Positions 22,674-31,280 are shown, numbered from the stretch's first letter. The stretch: DNA of 37,808 nt from Megasphaera sp. UBA1696 (GCA_002319965.1 DCJQ01000017.1:74066-111873); one strand, 5' to 3'. Translations and numbers: made by a program. The notes: generated by a model not told the origin, from the sequence alone.

Positions 22674-22901
22674 ATGGAAGAATTGATTGCGTGTATCGCC
22701 CGGTCTCTGGTAAAGAATCCGGAAGCGGTTACAGTTACCAAGATTCAAAAAAAAGGCCTCGAAGTCTATCAGCTTCATGTCGCACCCGAAGATATGGGCA
22801 AAGTCATTGGCAAGCAAGGTAAAATTGCGAAAGCATTGCGCCTTGTTGTCAAGGCTGCGGCAGTGAAGGCGAATAAGAAAGTATCAGTGGATATCGTATA
22901 G
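22674..22901 (+). CDS. khpA: KH-domain RNA-binding protein KhpA
   Basis: A 75-residue single KH domain with the GxxG loop in GKVIGKQGKIAKALR. KhpA partners with KhpB (Jag) in small-RNA binding and cell-division control. The ATG at 22674 has GAGG 9 bases upstream; a GTG at 22659 directly after the rpsP stop is less likely. Confidence 0.95.
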   Translation: MEELIACIARSLVKNPEAVTVTKIQKKGLEVYQLHVAPEDMGKVIGKQGKIAKALRLVVKAAAVKANKKVSVDIV

Positions 22902-22909
22902 GAGGTACC

Positions 22910-23317
22910 ATGGATCAGATTACATTGCGCATTCCCGTTGCCGTTAAGGCAAAAGTCACACAGTCTCTTAAGGACCGTATCCTCAAGAATGCCGATCAGG
23001 CCCTGAGTGATATCGATCGGGAAATGCAGAACCTGGAATTCCAGGCTAAACGCATGATGACCGAACAGGCCAAAATCGATGCCCAGGGACTTATTTCCCT
23101 GCGTGCGCAAGTAGAAGAACAGAAACAGCGTCTCGTCTCGGCTCGAGCTAAAGCTCAGCACGACCGCGAAGAAGCAGAACACCTTACAATCGATTCCGAA
23201 ATCAGACAAGGTACACTCGAACAGACTGTCGTTGTCAATGTCGGCGATGATTTGGAAAAATTGATGGGAACTGAAATCTTGCTTGAAGACGGCAAGATCA
23301 TTTCTATCCGCCAATAG
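22910..23317 (+). CDS. ylqD: YlqD-like coiled-coil protein
   Basis: A 135-residue protein with a short N-terminal strand region, a long charged coiled coil (about 25-90, rich in E, Q, K and A), and a C-terminal small beta part (VVVNVGDDLEKLMG.. LLEDGKIISIR). It matches the YlqD family found between khpA and rimM in Firmicutes. The function of the family is not established. GGAGG lies upstream of the ATG; rimM follows after 6 bases. Confidence 0.85.
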   Translation: MDQITLRIPVAVKAKVTQSLKDRILKNADQALSDIDREMQNLEFQAKRMMTEQAKIDAQGLISLRAQVEEQKQRLVSARAKAQHDREEAEHLTIDSEIRQGTLEQTVVVNVGDDLEKLMGTEILLEDGKIISIRQ

Positions 23318-23323
23318 AATACG

Positions 23324-23827
23324 ATGGCTGACTTAGATTTTTTTACAATCGGTCAAATCGTTGCCCCGCACGGCGTGCGGGGTGATGTTCGTATTTATCC
23401 CGATACGGACTTTCCGAACCGATTCCTCAAGATGAAATACGGCTATATCGACGGCAAAAAGTATGAAGTCCAATCCGCTCGTCTTCATAAGCGGGTCGTC
23501 CTCATGAAATTTGTCGGCGTCGATGACCGCAATGCCGCTGAAAAACTCCTCAAAAAAGAGATTCAGGTACCGCGGGAAGATTTGGTACCCCTTAAGAAAG
23601 GGCAGCATTACATCTACGACATCATCGGCTCCGTCGTATACGATCTCGAAGAACATGAACTGGGAAAACTTACAGACGTCCTGCGCACGGGCAGCAACGA
23701 TGTCTACGTCGTCACTGCTGATGACGGCAGGGAAACCCTTTTTGCGGCTATCCCCGACGTCGTCAAATCCGTTGATGCTGAAGCAAAACGCATCGTCGTC
23801 GATCCGCCGGAGTGGGTGGACGAATGA
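23324..23827 (+). CDS. rimM: Ribosome maturation factor RimM
   Basis: A 167-residue two-domain factor that binds S19 and helps mature the 30S head. N-terminal RimM domain starts FTIGQIVAPHGVRGDVRI; C-terminal PRC-barrel includes HYIYDIIGSVVYD and GSNDVYVV. The length is usual. It overlaps the trmD start by four bases (ATGA). Confidence 0.97.
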   Translation: MADLDFFTIGQIVAPHGVRGDVRIYPDTDFPNRFLKMKYGYIDGKKYEVQSARLHKRVVLMKFVGVDDRNAAEKLLKKEIQVPREDLVPLKKGQHYIYDIIGSVVYDLEEHELGKLTDVLRTGSNDVYVVTADDGRETLFAAIPDVVKSVDAEAKRIVVDPPEWVDE

Positions 23828-24558
23828 GAATCGACATTATCTCACTCTTTCCGGAGCTGATCGAAGCTTTCTTTCAGCACAGCATCATCGGCAGGGCCCG
23901 AGCAGCCGGTCTGTTGGAACTGGATGTGACCAATCCTCGCAACTTCACGTATGACCGCCATCACATGGTAGACGATACTATTTACGGCGGCGGCTGCGGC
24001 ATGCTCATGAAGGCGGCTCCGCTCTATGCGGCCGTTGAAGCCGTGCGGCGGCAAGTTCCGCGGCGGCGCGTCATATTCATGGGCCCGGCGGGAAAGCCTT
24101 TTAATCAGGCGAAAGCACGCGAGCTGGCGACATACGACCAGCTTATTTTGCTATGTGGCCACTATGAAGGCGTCGACTACCGCGTCGAAGAAGACTTGGC
24201 CGATGAAACCATTTCCGTCGGTGACTATATCCTGACCGGCGGCGAACTGCCGGCCATGACTGTCACCGATGCCGTAGCCCGCATGATACCGGGCGTCCTC
24301 GGGGCAGCGTCGGGAGCAGCTGACGATTCCTTTTACTCGTCCCTTCTCGAATGCCCGCAGTATACGAAGCCGGCCGTCTTTCGCGGCATGGCCGTGCCGG
24401 AAGTCCTGCGAAACGGCGATCACGCCAAAATTGACATGTGGCGCCGAAAGGCGTCCCTGTCAAGGACGTTGAACCTTCGGCCGGACCTTCTCGAACACTG
24501 CGAGCTGTCACCGAAAGATGTGGAAATACTGGACAAATTAAAGGGAGAAAAGCGATGA
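23824..24558 (+). CDS. trmD: tRNA (guanine37-N1)-methyltransferase TrmD
   Basis: A 244-residue SPOUT enzyme that methylates G37 of tRNAs to prevent frameshifting. Motifs: MRIDIISLFPE at the N-terminus, DDTIYGGGCGMLMKA, CGHYEGVDYRV and SVGDYILTGGELPAM forming the trefoil knot. The start at 23824 overlaps the rimM stop; translation from 23812 would extend into rimM. The stop overlaps the next gene by four bases. Confidence 0.98.
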   Translation: MRIDIISLFPELIEAFFQHSIIGRARAAGLLELDVTNPRNFTYDRHHMVDDTIYGGGCGMLMKAAPLYAAVEAVRRQVPRRRVIFMGPAGKPFNQAKARELATYDQLILLCGHYEGVDYRVEEDLADETISVGDYILTGGELPAMTVTDAVARMIPGVLGAASGAADDSFYSSLLECPQYTKPAVFRGMAVPEVLRNGDHAKIDMWRRKASLSRTLNLRPDLLEHCELSPKDVEILDKLKGEKR

Positions 24559-25130
24559 AAAAATCCCCTTTATATGTAGGATTGGTTCATTATCCCATAT
24601 ACGATAAGAACTTTAACGTCATTACGACGGCCATTACCAACTACGACCTGCATGATATTTCGCGGTCGGCAAAGACCTATGGCATAAAAAAATATTTCAT
24701 CATCCATGATGTGCCGGGGCAGTTGGATATGGTCCGCAAAATCATGGGCTTTTGGGAAAGCGATACCGGCCGCAATTATAACGGCTATCGCACGCAGGCC
24801 TTTGACATCGTCGATATCCGCCCTTCCATCGGAGCGGCTGTCGCGGCCGTAACCGAGGCGGAAGGCAAGAAGCCTTACGTCGTTACGACCGATGCGCGGA
24901 CCTATTCCAACACCATTTCCTATAAGGCACTGCGACAAAAACGGGAAGAAGAGGACACGCCGATTCTCCTGCTCTTTGGCACGGGTTATGGCATGACGAA
25001 AGAAACGATGGAAAAATTCGATTTTATCCTGGAACCAATTTACGGCGCTGGGGAATATAATCACTTATCCGTCCGTTCGGCAGCGGCGATCATCTTAGAC
25101 CGCCTGGCCGGCGAGGATTGGTGGACATAA
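24555..25130 (+). CDS. TrmD-associated SPOUT-type RNA methyltransferase
   Basis: A 191-residue protein of the family found next to trmD (SAM-dependent RNA methyltransferase, Methyltrn_RNA_4 type). It begins LYVGLVHYPIYDKNFNVITTAITNYDLHDISRSAKTYGI in parts and has LLLFGTGYGMTKE as the knot-like motif. The ATG overlaps the trmD stop (ATGA) and has AGGGAG upstream. Its RNA target is not known. Confidence 0.88.
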   Translation: MKKSPLYVGLVHYPIYDKNFNVITTAITNYDLHDISRSAKTYGIKKYFIIHDVPGQLDMVRKIMGFWESDTGRNYNGYRTQAFDIVDIRPSIGAAVAAVTEAEGKKPYVVTTDARTYSNTISYKALRQKREEEDTPILLLFGTGYGMTKETMEKFDFILEPIYGAGEYNHLSVRSAAAIILDRLAGEDWWT

Positions 25131-25144
25131 AGGGAGGCATTTGA

Positions 25145-25879
25145 ATGTCTGGACATTCTAAATGGGCAAATATTAAACGTAAAAAAGGGAAAAACGACGC
25201 CATCCGCGGCAAGATTACGACTAAGATCGGCCGTGAAATCACGATTGCTGTCCGCATGGGCGGTCCCGATCCGGTCGGCAATATGCGTCTGAAATTGGCC
25301 CTCCAAAAAGCAAAAGAAAACAACATCCCGAAAGATAACATCAAGCGAGCTATCCAAAAAGGTGCCGGTGCTACGGAAGGCCAGAACTACGAAGAAATCG
25401 TATATGAAGGCTACGGTCCGGCAGGCGTTGCTGTTACGGTCAATGTCCTTACGGATAACCGCAACCGCGCCGCTGCCGACGTTCGCCACGAATTCTCCAA
25501 ATCCGGCGGCAACCTCGGTGCTACGGGCTGCGTCAGCTGGATGTTCCACAACACGGGCCTCTTCGTCGTCGCCCGCGACAAGGCTGATGAAGACCAAATC
25601 ATGGAAGTCGCTATCGAAGCCGGTGCCGATGACGTAAAAGTCTCCGAAGAAGACTACGAAATCATCACCACGCCGGAAGCCTTCGATGCCGTTGAAAAAG
25701 CCTTGTCTGACAACAACATCGAAACGGAACACGCATCGATCACCATGATCCCGGAAAACACGATCAAATTGACCGGTGAAGATGCCGAAAAAATGGAACG
25801 CTTCATCGACGCCCTCGACGAAATCGACGACGTCCAGGACGTGTACCATAACGCAGAACTTCCGGAAGACGAAGAATAA
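25145..25879 (+). CDS. yebC: YebC/PmpR family protein
   Basis: A 244-residue YebC/TACO1 protein starting MSGHSKWANIKRKKG, with the conserved NIPKDNIKRAIQKG and GYGPAGVAVTV. The family was long annotated as a transcription regulator; work on relatives points to helping ribosomes translate difficult (proline-rich) stretches. GGGAGG precedes the ATG; the terminator at 25890 closes the operon. Confidence 0.96.
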   Translation: MSGHSKWANIKRKKGKNDAIRGKITTKIGREITIAVRMGGPDPVGNMRLKLALQKAKENNIPKDNIKRAIQKGAGATEGQNYEEIVYEGYGPAGVAVTVNVLTDNRNRAAADVRHEFSKSGGNLGATGCVSWMFHNTGLFVVARDKADEDQIMEVAIEAGADDVKVSEEDYEIITTPEAFDAVEKALSDNNIETEHASITMIPENTIKLTGEDAEKMERFIDALDEIDDVQDVYHNAELPEDEE

Positions 25880-25889
25880 GAATATACAA

Positions 25890-25933
25890 ACAGCGCCTGT
25901 CCCATTCATAGAAATGAGACCGGCGCTGTTTTT
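25890..25933 (+). terminator. Terminator after yebC
   Basis: ACAGCGCC pairs with GGCGCTGT, with an inner CATT/AATG pairing, followed by TTTT. Confidence 0.9.
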
Positions 25934-26335
25934 GCGTGTGGAATTTTTGTAATGGCCGATACAATTAAGACCATTCGCCTATGGGCGGCTACATTCGTTA
26001 TTTTGCCAGGTACAGCAGAATATGAATCGTCAAATAGTAAAAACTTCGTTTTTTATAATTTCAATTTTGCGAGATTATAAAAATGGCCATTTTTACTATT
26101 TCATTTTTCTGAGATTACAAAAAATGTATCATTTACAATTTTGCTATAATACAAAAAGGTCTTGTGAACCGATGGTTGCAAGACTCTTTTTATATAAAGT
26201 CTGAAAAAATTTAAGCAGCCTGCATCGATTCATAAATGTCAATTTGCCTTTGGCAGGATTTTGCGGCCGGCTGTCGAAATTGTGATGTATATGGAATTAG
26301 GGAGATCGGCTTATTTTTTGCGAAAGAGGTGGATG
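25934..26335. other. Gene-free AT-rich region with repeated motifs
   Basis: Related AT-rich units lie at 26051-26085, 26091-26126 and 26131-26159 (GAGATTA(T/C)AAAAA.. / TTTTGC..). The stretch also has a 16-bp palindrome AAAAATGGCCATTTTT (26079-26094) and an exact 12-bp inverted pair AAATAGTAAAAA / TTTTTACTATTT (26032-26043, 26090-26101). A terminator (26159-26191) follows. No supported gene; it looks like the control region of a lost gene. Confidence 0.5.
26159..26191 (+). terminator. Orphan terminator
   Basis: GTCTTG pairs with CAAGAC, inner AACC/GGTT, followed by TCTTTTT. No gene precedes it within 280 bases. Confidence 0.75.
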
Positions 26336-26962
26336 ATGGTGGTTCGGAAAATGGTCTTGTTGTTGGTGATGTTGGCCTTCTATGGAATGAGTGTTTTCGC
26401 CGGAAATATGGTTGAGGTAGACCGTGCCGTGCTGAAGATTCCCAAGACGGCGAATCTATCGACGTACGTCGATTTTTATGAAGGAAAGCAGATGGTGCGC
26501 TTTGCCGGCGGTCGCGTCTATGGCGATAAGTCCGTTCATTTCATGTGTATCAATAAGGGCGGCTCCAAAAAGGGCGATGTCGTCTGGTGGTCCATGGATA
26601 CACCCCTGGAATCTCCCGATGCCTACAGGGCCTTTACCATCGTTCAGTACCAGGATGAAGAGACGGGACGGTATTTCTATGGAATCTTATGCTGGAACTC
26701 GATGGATACCCGCTATCGAAGCTACCTATTGGGCCTTAACAAAGACCGGACCAAGATGAATGAATATATCAACAGCGATAATTTTAGGGAGCACCGCGAG
26801 TTGCAATTGCAATCCGGCCTTTTTGAAAAGGGCGGGTCACTCTATGTGTGGTTCATCGATTGGGCTGTAAGATCGCAGGTGCCGCCGGTCTATTATAAAT
26901 TGAAGTGGTCGGAAGCCAATCAATGGATCGGCTATGACTACATCGGAACGGAGCGGCCGTGA
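26336..26962 (+). CDS. Secreted protein of unknown function
   Basis: A 208-residue protein with a signal peptide (MVVRKMVLLLVMLAFYGMSVFAGN; likely cleavage after VFA). The mature part is strand-rich with many aromatic residues (YVDFYEGKQMVRF, VVWWSMDTPLE, YFYGILCWNSMD) and probably forms a beta fold outside the membrane. The start at 26336 has AGAGG 6 bases upstream; the frame is open earlier. Family not recognised. A terminator-like hairpin separates it from the next secreted protein. Confidence 0.7.
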   Translation: MVVRKMVLLLVMLAFYGMSVFAGNMVEVDRAVLKIPKTANLSTYVDFYEGKQMVRFAGGRVYGDKSVHFMCINKGGSKKGDVVWWSMDTPLESPDAYRAFTIVQYQDEETGRYFYGILCWNSMDTRYRSYLLGLNKDRTKMNEYINSDNFREHRELQLQSGLFEKGGSLYVWFIDWAVRSQVPPVYYKLKWSEANQWIGYDYIGTERP

Positions 26963-26990
26963 GATGTCCGGCTGCCAGACGCCGTTAGCG

Positions 26991-27023
26991 GACGAGGGAG
27001 TTTTCAGGCCTCGTCAGCTTTTT
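26991..27023 (+). terminator. Terminator between the secreted-protein genes
   Basis: GACGAGG pairs with CCTCGTC (7 bp), followed by AGCTTTTT. Confidence 0.7.
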
Positions 27024-27042
27024 GAAAGGGAGGGAACATCCT

Positions 27043-27369
27043 ATGATAAAAAATATATTCCGGGCCTGTGCCTTTTCGGCGGCCTTACTAATAGGCGGTA
27101 TGGCCTCGGCCTATCATGCCGACCTGACGTCGGCCGTCAATCTCGGCATGGTGAAATCCTACAGCCGTTCAGCTATTAATGTTATCGATGACGACGGCGC
27201 TGTCTATACCTTTATCTATGACAATCGTCCCGATTCGGACTGGGGCTTTTGGAAGCAGGAGGACGACGATCATTGGCATCAATGGGCTTTCGGCGTGCAG
27301 CAGCCGTCTCATATGGAAGTGTTGGCCAGCTGCGGTTTTTATGCTTTGAAGGATTTGGGGAAATTGTAA
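27043..27369 (+). CDS. Small secreted protein of unknown function
   Basis: A 108-residue protein with a clear signal peptide (about 1-24, cleavage near MASA). The mature part starts YHADLTSAVNLG and is rich in D, W and Y, with DDDHWHQW in the middle. GGGAGGGAA precedes the ATG at 27043. No family recognised. It ends 43 bases before the acetyltransferase. Confidence 0.65.
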   Translation: MIKNIFRACAFSAALLIGGMASAYHADLTSAVNLGMVKSYSRSAINVIDDDGAVYTFIYDNRPDSDWGFWKQEDDDHWHQWAFGVQQPSHMEVLASCGFYALKDLGKL

Positions 27370-27412
27370 TCCCTTTGCAAGGCGCTGAAAAACAGGAAGG
27401 AAATGATACGTA

Positions 27413-28042
27413 ATGAATCAGATGGAATGGGAGCGCATGATGGCTCAAAAATTGTATAATCCTTTTGCCGTAGGGGACGGGAGTTTCGAGCGCGTCCATG
27501 CGGCCCAGCGCCGGTTTAATGCCTCCGATGACTTGAATGACCGCGAAGCTTTCGAAAATCTGAAAAAGTGTTTTGCCGAGGCTCCCGATGACATGGTCTT
27601 GTTGGCGCCGGTCTACTTCGACCACGGCGACCGAATCCGCTTTGGCCGCCACTTCTTTGCCAATACGGGTCTCACCATTTTAGATGAGCATTATGTCACC
27701 TTTGGCGACAACGTCTTTTTAGCGCCTCATGTCAGTATTTATACGGCAGGCCATCCCATCGATGCCGAAGTGCGCAATACCAACCTCGAATATGCCAAGC
27801 CCGTCACCATCGGCTCTGACGTCTGGATCGGCGGCAACGTCGTCATCAACCCTGGCGTCACTATCGGCGACGACGTCGTCATCGGCTCAGGCTCTGTCGT
27901 GACCCATGACATCCCAAGTCACGTCATCGCTGCCGGAAACCCTTGCCGCGTCATCCGGCCCATTACGGAAAAAGATCATGACGATTGGCATCGCCAGTGG
28001 GACGAATATAAAAAAGCAGCGGCGACATATCTTTCGCGATAA
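27413..28042 (+). CDS. Maltose/galactoside O-acetyltransferase-like protein
   Basis: A 209-residue hexapeptide-repeat acetyltransferase that moves an acetyl group from acetyl-CoA to a sugar. A helical N-terminal domain (about 1-55) precedes a left-handed beta helix with repeats such as VTIGSDVWIGGNVVINPGVTIG. The catalytic-type His is in YTAGHPID. Length and order match the LacA/Maa group; the real acceptor is unknown. AGGAAGG precedes the ATG. Confidence 0.88.
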   Translation: MNQMEWERMMAQKLYNPFAVGDGSFERVHAAQRRFNASDDLNDREAFENLKKCFAEAPDDMVLLAPVYFDHGDRIRFGRHFFANTGLTILDEHYVTFGDNVFLAPHVSIYTAGHPIDAEVRNTNLEYAKPVTIGSDVWIGGNVVINPGVTIGDDVVIGSGSVVTHDIPSHVIAAGNPCRVIRPITEKDHDDWHRQWDEYKKAAATYLSR

Positions 28043-28275
28043 CCCCGTAAAGACTTGGAAGGATTGAAAAGGTATTTTTAACGTCATCTGATGACCATAC
28101 AAATATCTCTTGATGCGTGAAACGTGGACGGCTGCAATGCATCCGGTCTGTCTGCAGCAAGGCTTTACGCAATCATGTTTTGGATAAAGGTATGAATTTT
28201 GAGCCCATCCGGTTCGTGTTGCTGTACAAGAAGTGCTGCATCAAGATACATATTTACTAAAAAGGTTGTGATACT

Positions 28276-28824
28276 ATGAATTTGAAGCGGTTATTCCGCA
28301 CCTTCCTGATGGCGGTCCTGATCTTGTCGGCCGGCGTTGCCGGCGCCAATGGCAAGGCGTCACTGCACCAGACAGAAGGGACTACAGTATTTCCGGCTGA
28401 ACTTCGGAAAGAACTGGTGCCGGCCGTATCGAATGCCCCTATCGAGGACGTCATCGGCCGCGAACTGGAGATACCTGCCAGTCAGCAAAAACAGACTTCC
28501 TATTACTACCGGTACATAGATCTCAATGACGACGGTGTCACCGATGCCTTAGTCCTCGCCGTAGGGCCCTACACTTCAGGAAGCGGCGGCAGCACCATGT
28601 TTTGGCTCTCGCCGGACAAAAAAGGAAAGTGGCAGATTCATCAGAAATGGACCCTCATTCAGACCCCGGTCCTGATGACCGAAAATAACGTAAATGGCTA
28701 TAGAGGCCTCGTCGTCCATCGCTCCGGCGGCGGTGCAGCTCCTGCCTGGATTCTCCTTACCTATCAAAACGGTCAATATATCACCGTCAATGACGGTATC
28801 ATCCTGCCCTTTGCCACGAAATAA
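28276..28824 (+). CDS. Secreted protein with a DxNDDG calcium-loop-like motif
   Basis: A 182-residue protein with signal peptide (about 1-24: FLMAVLILSAGVAGANG). The mature part has DLNDDGVTDALV, the kind of loop seen in FG-GAP, EF-hand-like and dockerin calcium sites, and TSGSGGSTMFWLS, then a strand-rich tail. Family not recognised; likely periplasmic or surface. Confidence 0.65.
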   Translation: MNLKRLFRTFLMAVLILSAGVAGANGKASLHQTEGTTVFPAELRKELVPAVSNAPIEDVIGRELEIPASQQKQTSYYYRYIDLNDDGVTDALVLAVGPYTSGSGGSTMFWLSPDKKGKWQIHQKWTLIQTPVLMTENNVNGYRGLVVHRSGGGAAPAWILLTYQNGQYITVNDGIILPFATK

Positions 28825-29181
28825 TAAGGAGGGAAGTTTCCCCTATGGGATACATGTTCCATGTTTTTCTAGGGCATCGTAATGCTTTGGATATGGCCAA
28901 AGGGGATTGAAAGATCATCCTTTGTCTATCCCATAGAAAGAGAAATAAAATCAATGTACTATATTTTGTGACGATATAGTGTATAAAAATATAAAAAGTG
29001 GTATAATAAAAATAGCTGTCTGAGGGGCTTTACATGCGATTCCGCCCCGCAATAGATATGATGCCATATTTCACGGTTTATAGAAGCAATTATCAATATA
29101 AAACGCCAAAAAATGGCAAAAATAAAATCCGCCCCGCAAACTCTATTTTCGATGGCGTAACTAAGCCATCGGTAAGGGGAC
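28825..29181. other. Gene-free region and probable CRISPR leader
   Basis: Strongly AT-rich from 28940, with a TATAAT at 29003-29008. TCCGCCCCGCAA occurs at 29041-29052 and 29128-29139 and shares CCCCGCAA with the CRISPR repeat. A hairpin GATGGC/GCCATC lies at 29151-29170, and AAGGGGACG at 29174-29182 copies an inner piece of the repeat right at the junction. No gene seen. Confidence 0.45.
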
Positions 29182-29393
29182 GTTAAGAACCATAATCCCC
29201 GCAAGGGGACGGAAACTTTTACCAGAACTAATTCTTGCTTCCGCTAAGCATCCGTTAAGAACCATAATCCCCGGATTTAATTAGACTCCTTTTTTAGAAA
29301 AAAGGAGGAATTTCATGGGGGACGGAAACTTCTAGGTCTTTCCAAATTTTTGCCACTTCTTCTTTCGTTAAGAACCTTAATCCCCGCAAGGGG
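29182..29393 (+). CRISPR. Degenerate three-repeat CRISPR array, middle repeat interrupted
   Basis: Repeat 1 (29182-29216, 35 bp) begins GTTAAGAACC, holds the palindrome CCCCGCAAGGGG and ends ACGGAAAC. Repeat 2 starts at 29254 and ends at 29329, but 29273-29317 replaces its 4-base loop with a 45-base insert. Repeat 3 (29367-29393) has one mismatch and loses its 3' end, as terminal repeats do. Spacers 29217-29253 and 29330-29366 are both 37 bp. The ACGGAAAC end suggests plus-strand transcription with the leader on the left. No cas gene is in the window. Confidence 0.85.
29273..29317. repeat. Hairpin insert inside CRISPR repeat 2
   Basis: A 45-base segment sits exactly between the CCCC and GGGG arms of the repeat. 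It contains CTCCTTTTTT-AG-AAAAAAGGAG, a perfect 10-bp inverted repeat, then GGAATTTCATG, which looks like a ribosome site plus ATG (29315) opening only six codons. Confidence 0.75.
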
Positions 29394-29408
29394 CCTGTTT
29401 TGGGACGC

Positions 29409-29447
29409 AAAAAAGCCATGGATGTTTATGAATCCATGGCTTTTTTT
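29409..29447. terminator. Bidirectional terminator between CRISPR and malic enzyme
   Basis: The perfect stem AAAAAAGCCATGGAT / ATCCATGGCTTTTTT has A-run and T-run on the two sides, so it can work on both strands. Confidence 0.9.
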
Positions 29448-29484
29448 CTTTCTATTTAGTTTTCGATTGCCTTGCTGTTGCGTA

Positions 29485-31113
29485 TTACTTATAAGCCGGT
29501 TCCCATTTATAGGCTTTGATGCAGGCTTCGGGATCGGAGACGTCGTTTCTATTTAAGCCTTCTTTTCCGGCTTCTTTGGCTACGGCAATGGCGACGGTTT
29601 CTGAAAATTGGTCGAGTTTGGTTACCGGCGGCAGGACGGCGGCGCCCGGTTTGCTTGCATCTACGATGCCGCCGATGGCGTGGGCGGCGACGGAAATCAT
29701 TTTATCGGTCAGGAGTTTTGCTCCTGAGGCGATGACGCCAAGACCGAGGCCCGGATAGATGAGAGCATTGTTGGCTTGGCCGATGTCGTAGGTGACGCCG
29801 TTATAGGTGACGGGATCGGTCGGGATGCCCGTTGCGACTAAGGCCCGGCCGTCGGTCCAGCGGATGAGGTCTTCGGCCTTGGCTTCAGCAAGTTCTGTCG
29901 GGTTGCTGAGGGGGAAGATCATGGGCCGAGCGGCTTTCGAGGCCATTTCTTTTACGATGGCTTCGGTAAAGGCACCGCTCTTGGTCGACGTGCCGACGAG
30001 GATGGTCGGATGAACGGCCTTGACGGCAGCCTCTAAGGTCGTAAGGGAGGCAGCGTCGGCAAATTCTGAACGCTTTCTGGCGAAGGGTTTTTGTTCCGGC
30101 GTCAAATCACTCATGTCATCGAATAAGAGGCCCTCTTTGTCGACGAGGTAAAAACGGCTCTTGGCGTCGTCTTCTGACAGGCCTTGATCGATCATTTCCT
30201 GATAAATCCGCTTGGCAATGCCGCAGCCTGCTGTGCCGGCGCCGAAGCACATGTAGCGCTGGTCGGCCAGTTTTTCTCCGGTAATAGCCAAGGCACCGAG
30301 GACGCCGGCCAAGGTGATGATGCCCGTTCCTTCGATGTCGTCGTTAAAGACAGGATAGGTATCGACGTATTTTTTTAAGAGAACCGCTGCATGGCCGCGG
30401 CCGAAGTCTTCAAAGTGCAGGTAGAGGCGGGGGAACATCGATTCAACTTGTTTTACGAAGGTATCGACGAAGGCGTAGTACGTGTCGTCGTCGACGCGTT
30501 TATGACGCAGGCCGAAATAGAGGGGATCATCGAGGAGACTCTGACGGTTGGTACCGGCGTCGATGACAACCGGCAGGACCTTGGCCGGATCGATGCCGGC
30601 AGCTCCCGTATAGACCATGAGTTTCCCCGTCGAGATGCCGACGCCATTGGTGCCCCAGTCGCCGATTCCCAAGATGGCTTCAGCATCGGTGACGACGATG
30701 AGCTCGATGTCGCGGCCCATGGTAGTATTTTTCAGGGACTCTTCGATTTGTTCCGGATGTTCCACGGAAAGGTAGGCTGCATTTTGCGGGGTTATGAAGA
30801 ACTGGCTGTATTCCCGGATGCTTTCGGCAATGCCCGGGTCGTAGATGATCGGCATGAATTCAGCGATGTGCTGTTTGAAGACGTAGTAAAACAGCGTCCG
30901 GTTGCGGCTGAAAATATTCATGAGGTAATGGCGTTTTTCACTGACGTTGGGCTTCGTCTGAAAATTGCCGTATACCTGCTGTGCCTGGACTTCGATCGTC
31001 TGCTCCGTCGGCGGCAGGAGGCCGATAAGGCCGAGTTCCGCTCTTTCTTCCATGGAAAAAGCCGTACCCTTATTGAGGAAGGGATCATTTAATAATTCAT
31101 AGCCTTTTTTCAT
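29485..31113 (-). CDS. NAD(P)-dependent malic enzyme (large type)
   Basis: A 542-residue enzyme that decarboxylates malate to pyruvate with reduction of NAD(P). The family pattern is clear: SREYSQFFITPQNAAYLS near the start, VVTDAEAILGIGDWGTNGVG, HFEDFGRGHA and PVFNDDIEGTGIITLAGVLGAL for the metal and active site, and CFGAGTAGCGIAK in the nucleotide-binding domain. The start at 31113 has AAAGGAG 8 bases upstream; the longer frame to 31158 is upstream sequence. The gene stands alone, ended by the bidirectional terminator. Confidence 0.95.
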   Translation of the reverse strand: MKKGYELLNDPFLNKGTAFSMEERAELGLIGLLPPTEQTIEVQAQQVYGNFQTKPNVSEKRHYLMNIFSRNRTLFYYVFKQHIAEFMPIIYDPGIAESIREYSQFFITPQNAAYLSVEHPEQIEESLKNTTMGRDIELIVVTDAEAILGIGDWGTNGVGISTGKLMVYTGAAGIDPAKVLPVVIDAGTNRQSLLDDPLYFGLRHKRVDDDTYYAFVDTFVKQVESMFPRLYLHFEDFGRGHAAVLLKKYVDTYPVFNDDIEGTGIITLAGVLGALAITGEKLADQRYMCFGAGTAGCGIAKRIYQEMIDQGLSEDDAKSRFYLVDKEGLLFDDMSDLTPEQKPFARKRSEFADAASLTTLEAAVKAVHPTILVGTSTKSGAFTEAIVKEMASKAARPMIFPLSNPTELAEAKAEDLIRWTDGRALVATGIPTDPVTYNGVTYDIGQANNALIYPGLGLGVIASGAKLLTDKMISVAAHAIGGIVDASKPGAAVLPPVTKLDQFSETVAIAVAKEAGKEGLNRNDVSDPEACIKAYKWEPAYK

Positions 31114-31280
31114 ATGCCTACTCCTTTCAGAAACGAGAATTTTTTGGATTTTTTTCATTGTATCATAGCTGATAAAAATTGGACAGTATCATATCTCTTT
31201 GTTATAGCATTTTTTTAGGGGAATGCAGGAAATGCCCATCTTTGCTATAATTTAGGAGTAGGGAAAGGAGTGTTTCTATC

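Noticed and set aside
26022..26204. A 60-codon frame in the AT-rich control region
   Set aside because: It runs through the repeats and the terminator hairpin and has no ribosome site.
29315..29335. A new gene start created by the CRISPR insert
   Set aside because: The ATG with a good ribosome site opens only six codons before a stop.
30391..31092. A long plus-strand frame opposite malic enzyme
   Set aside because: It is the shadow of a well-supported minus-strand gene.
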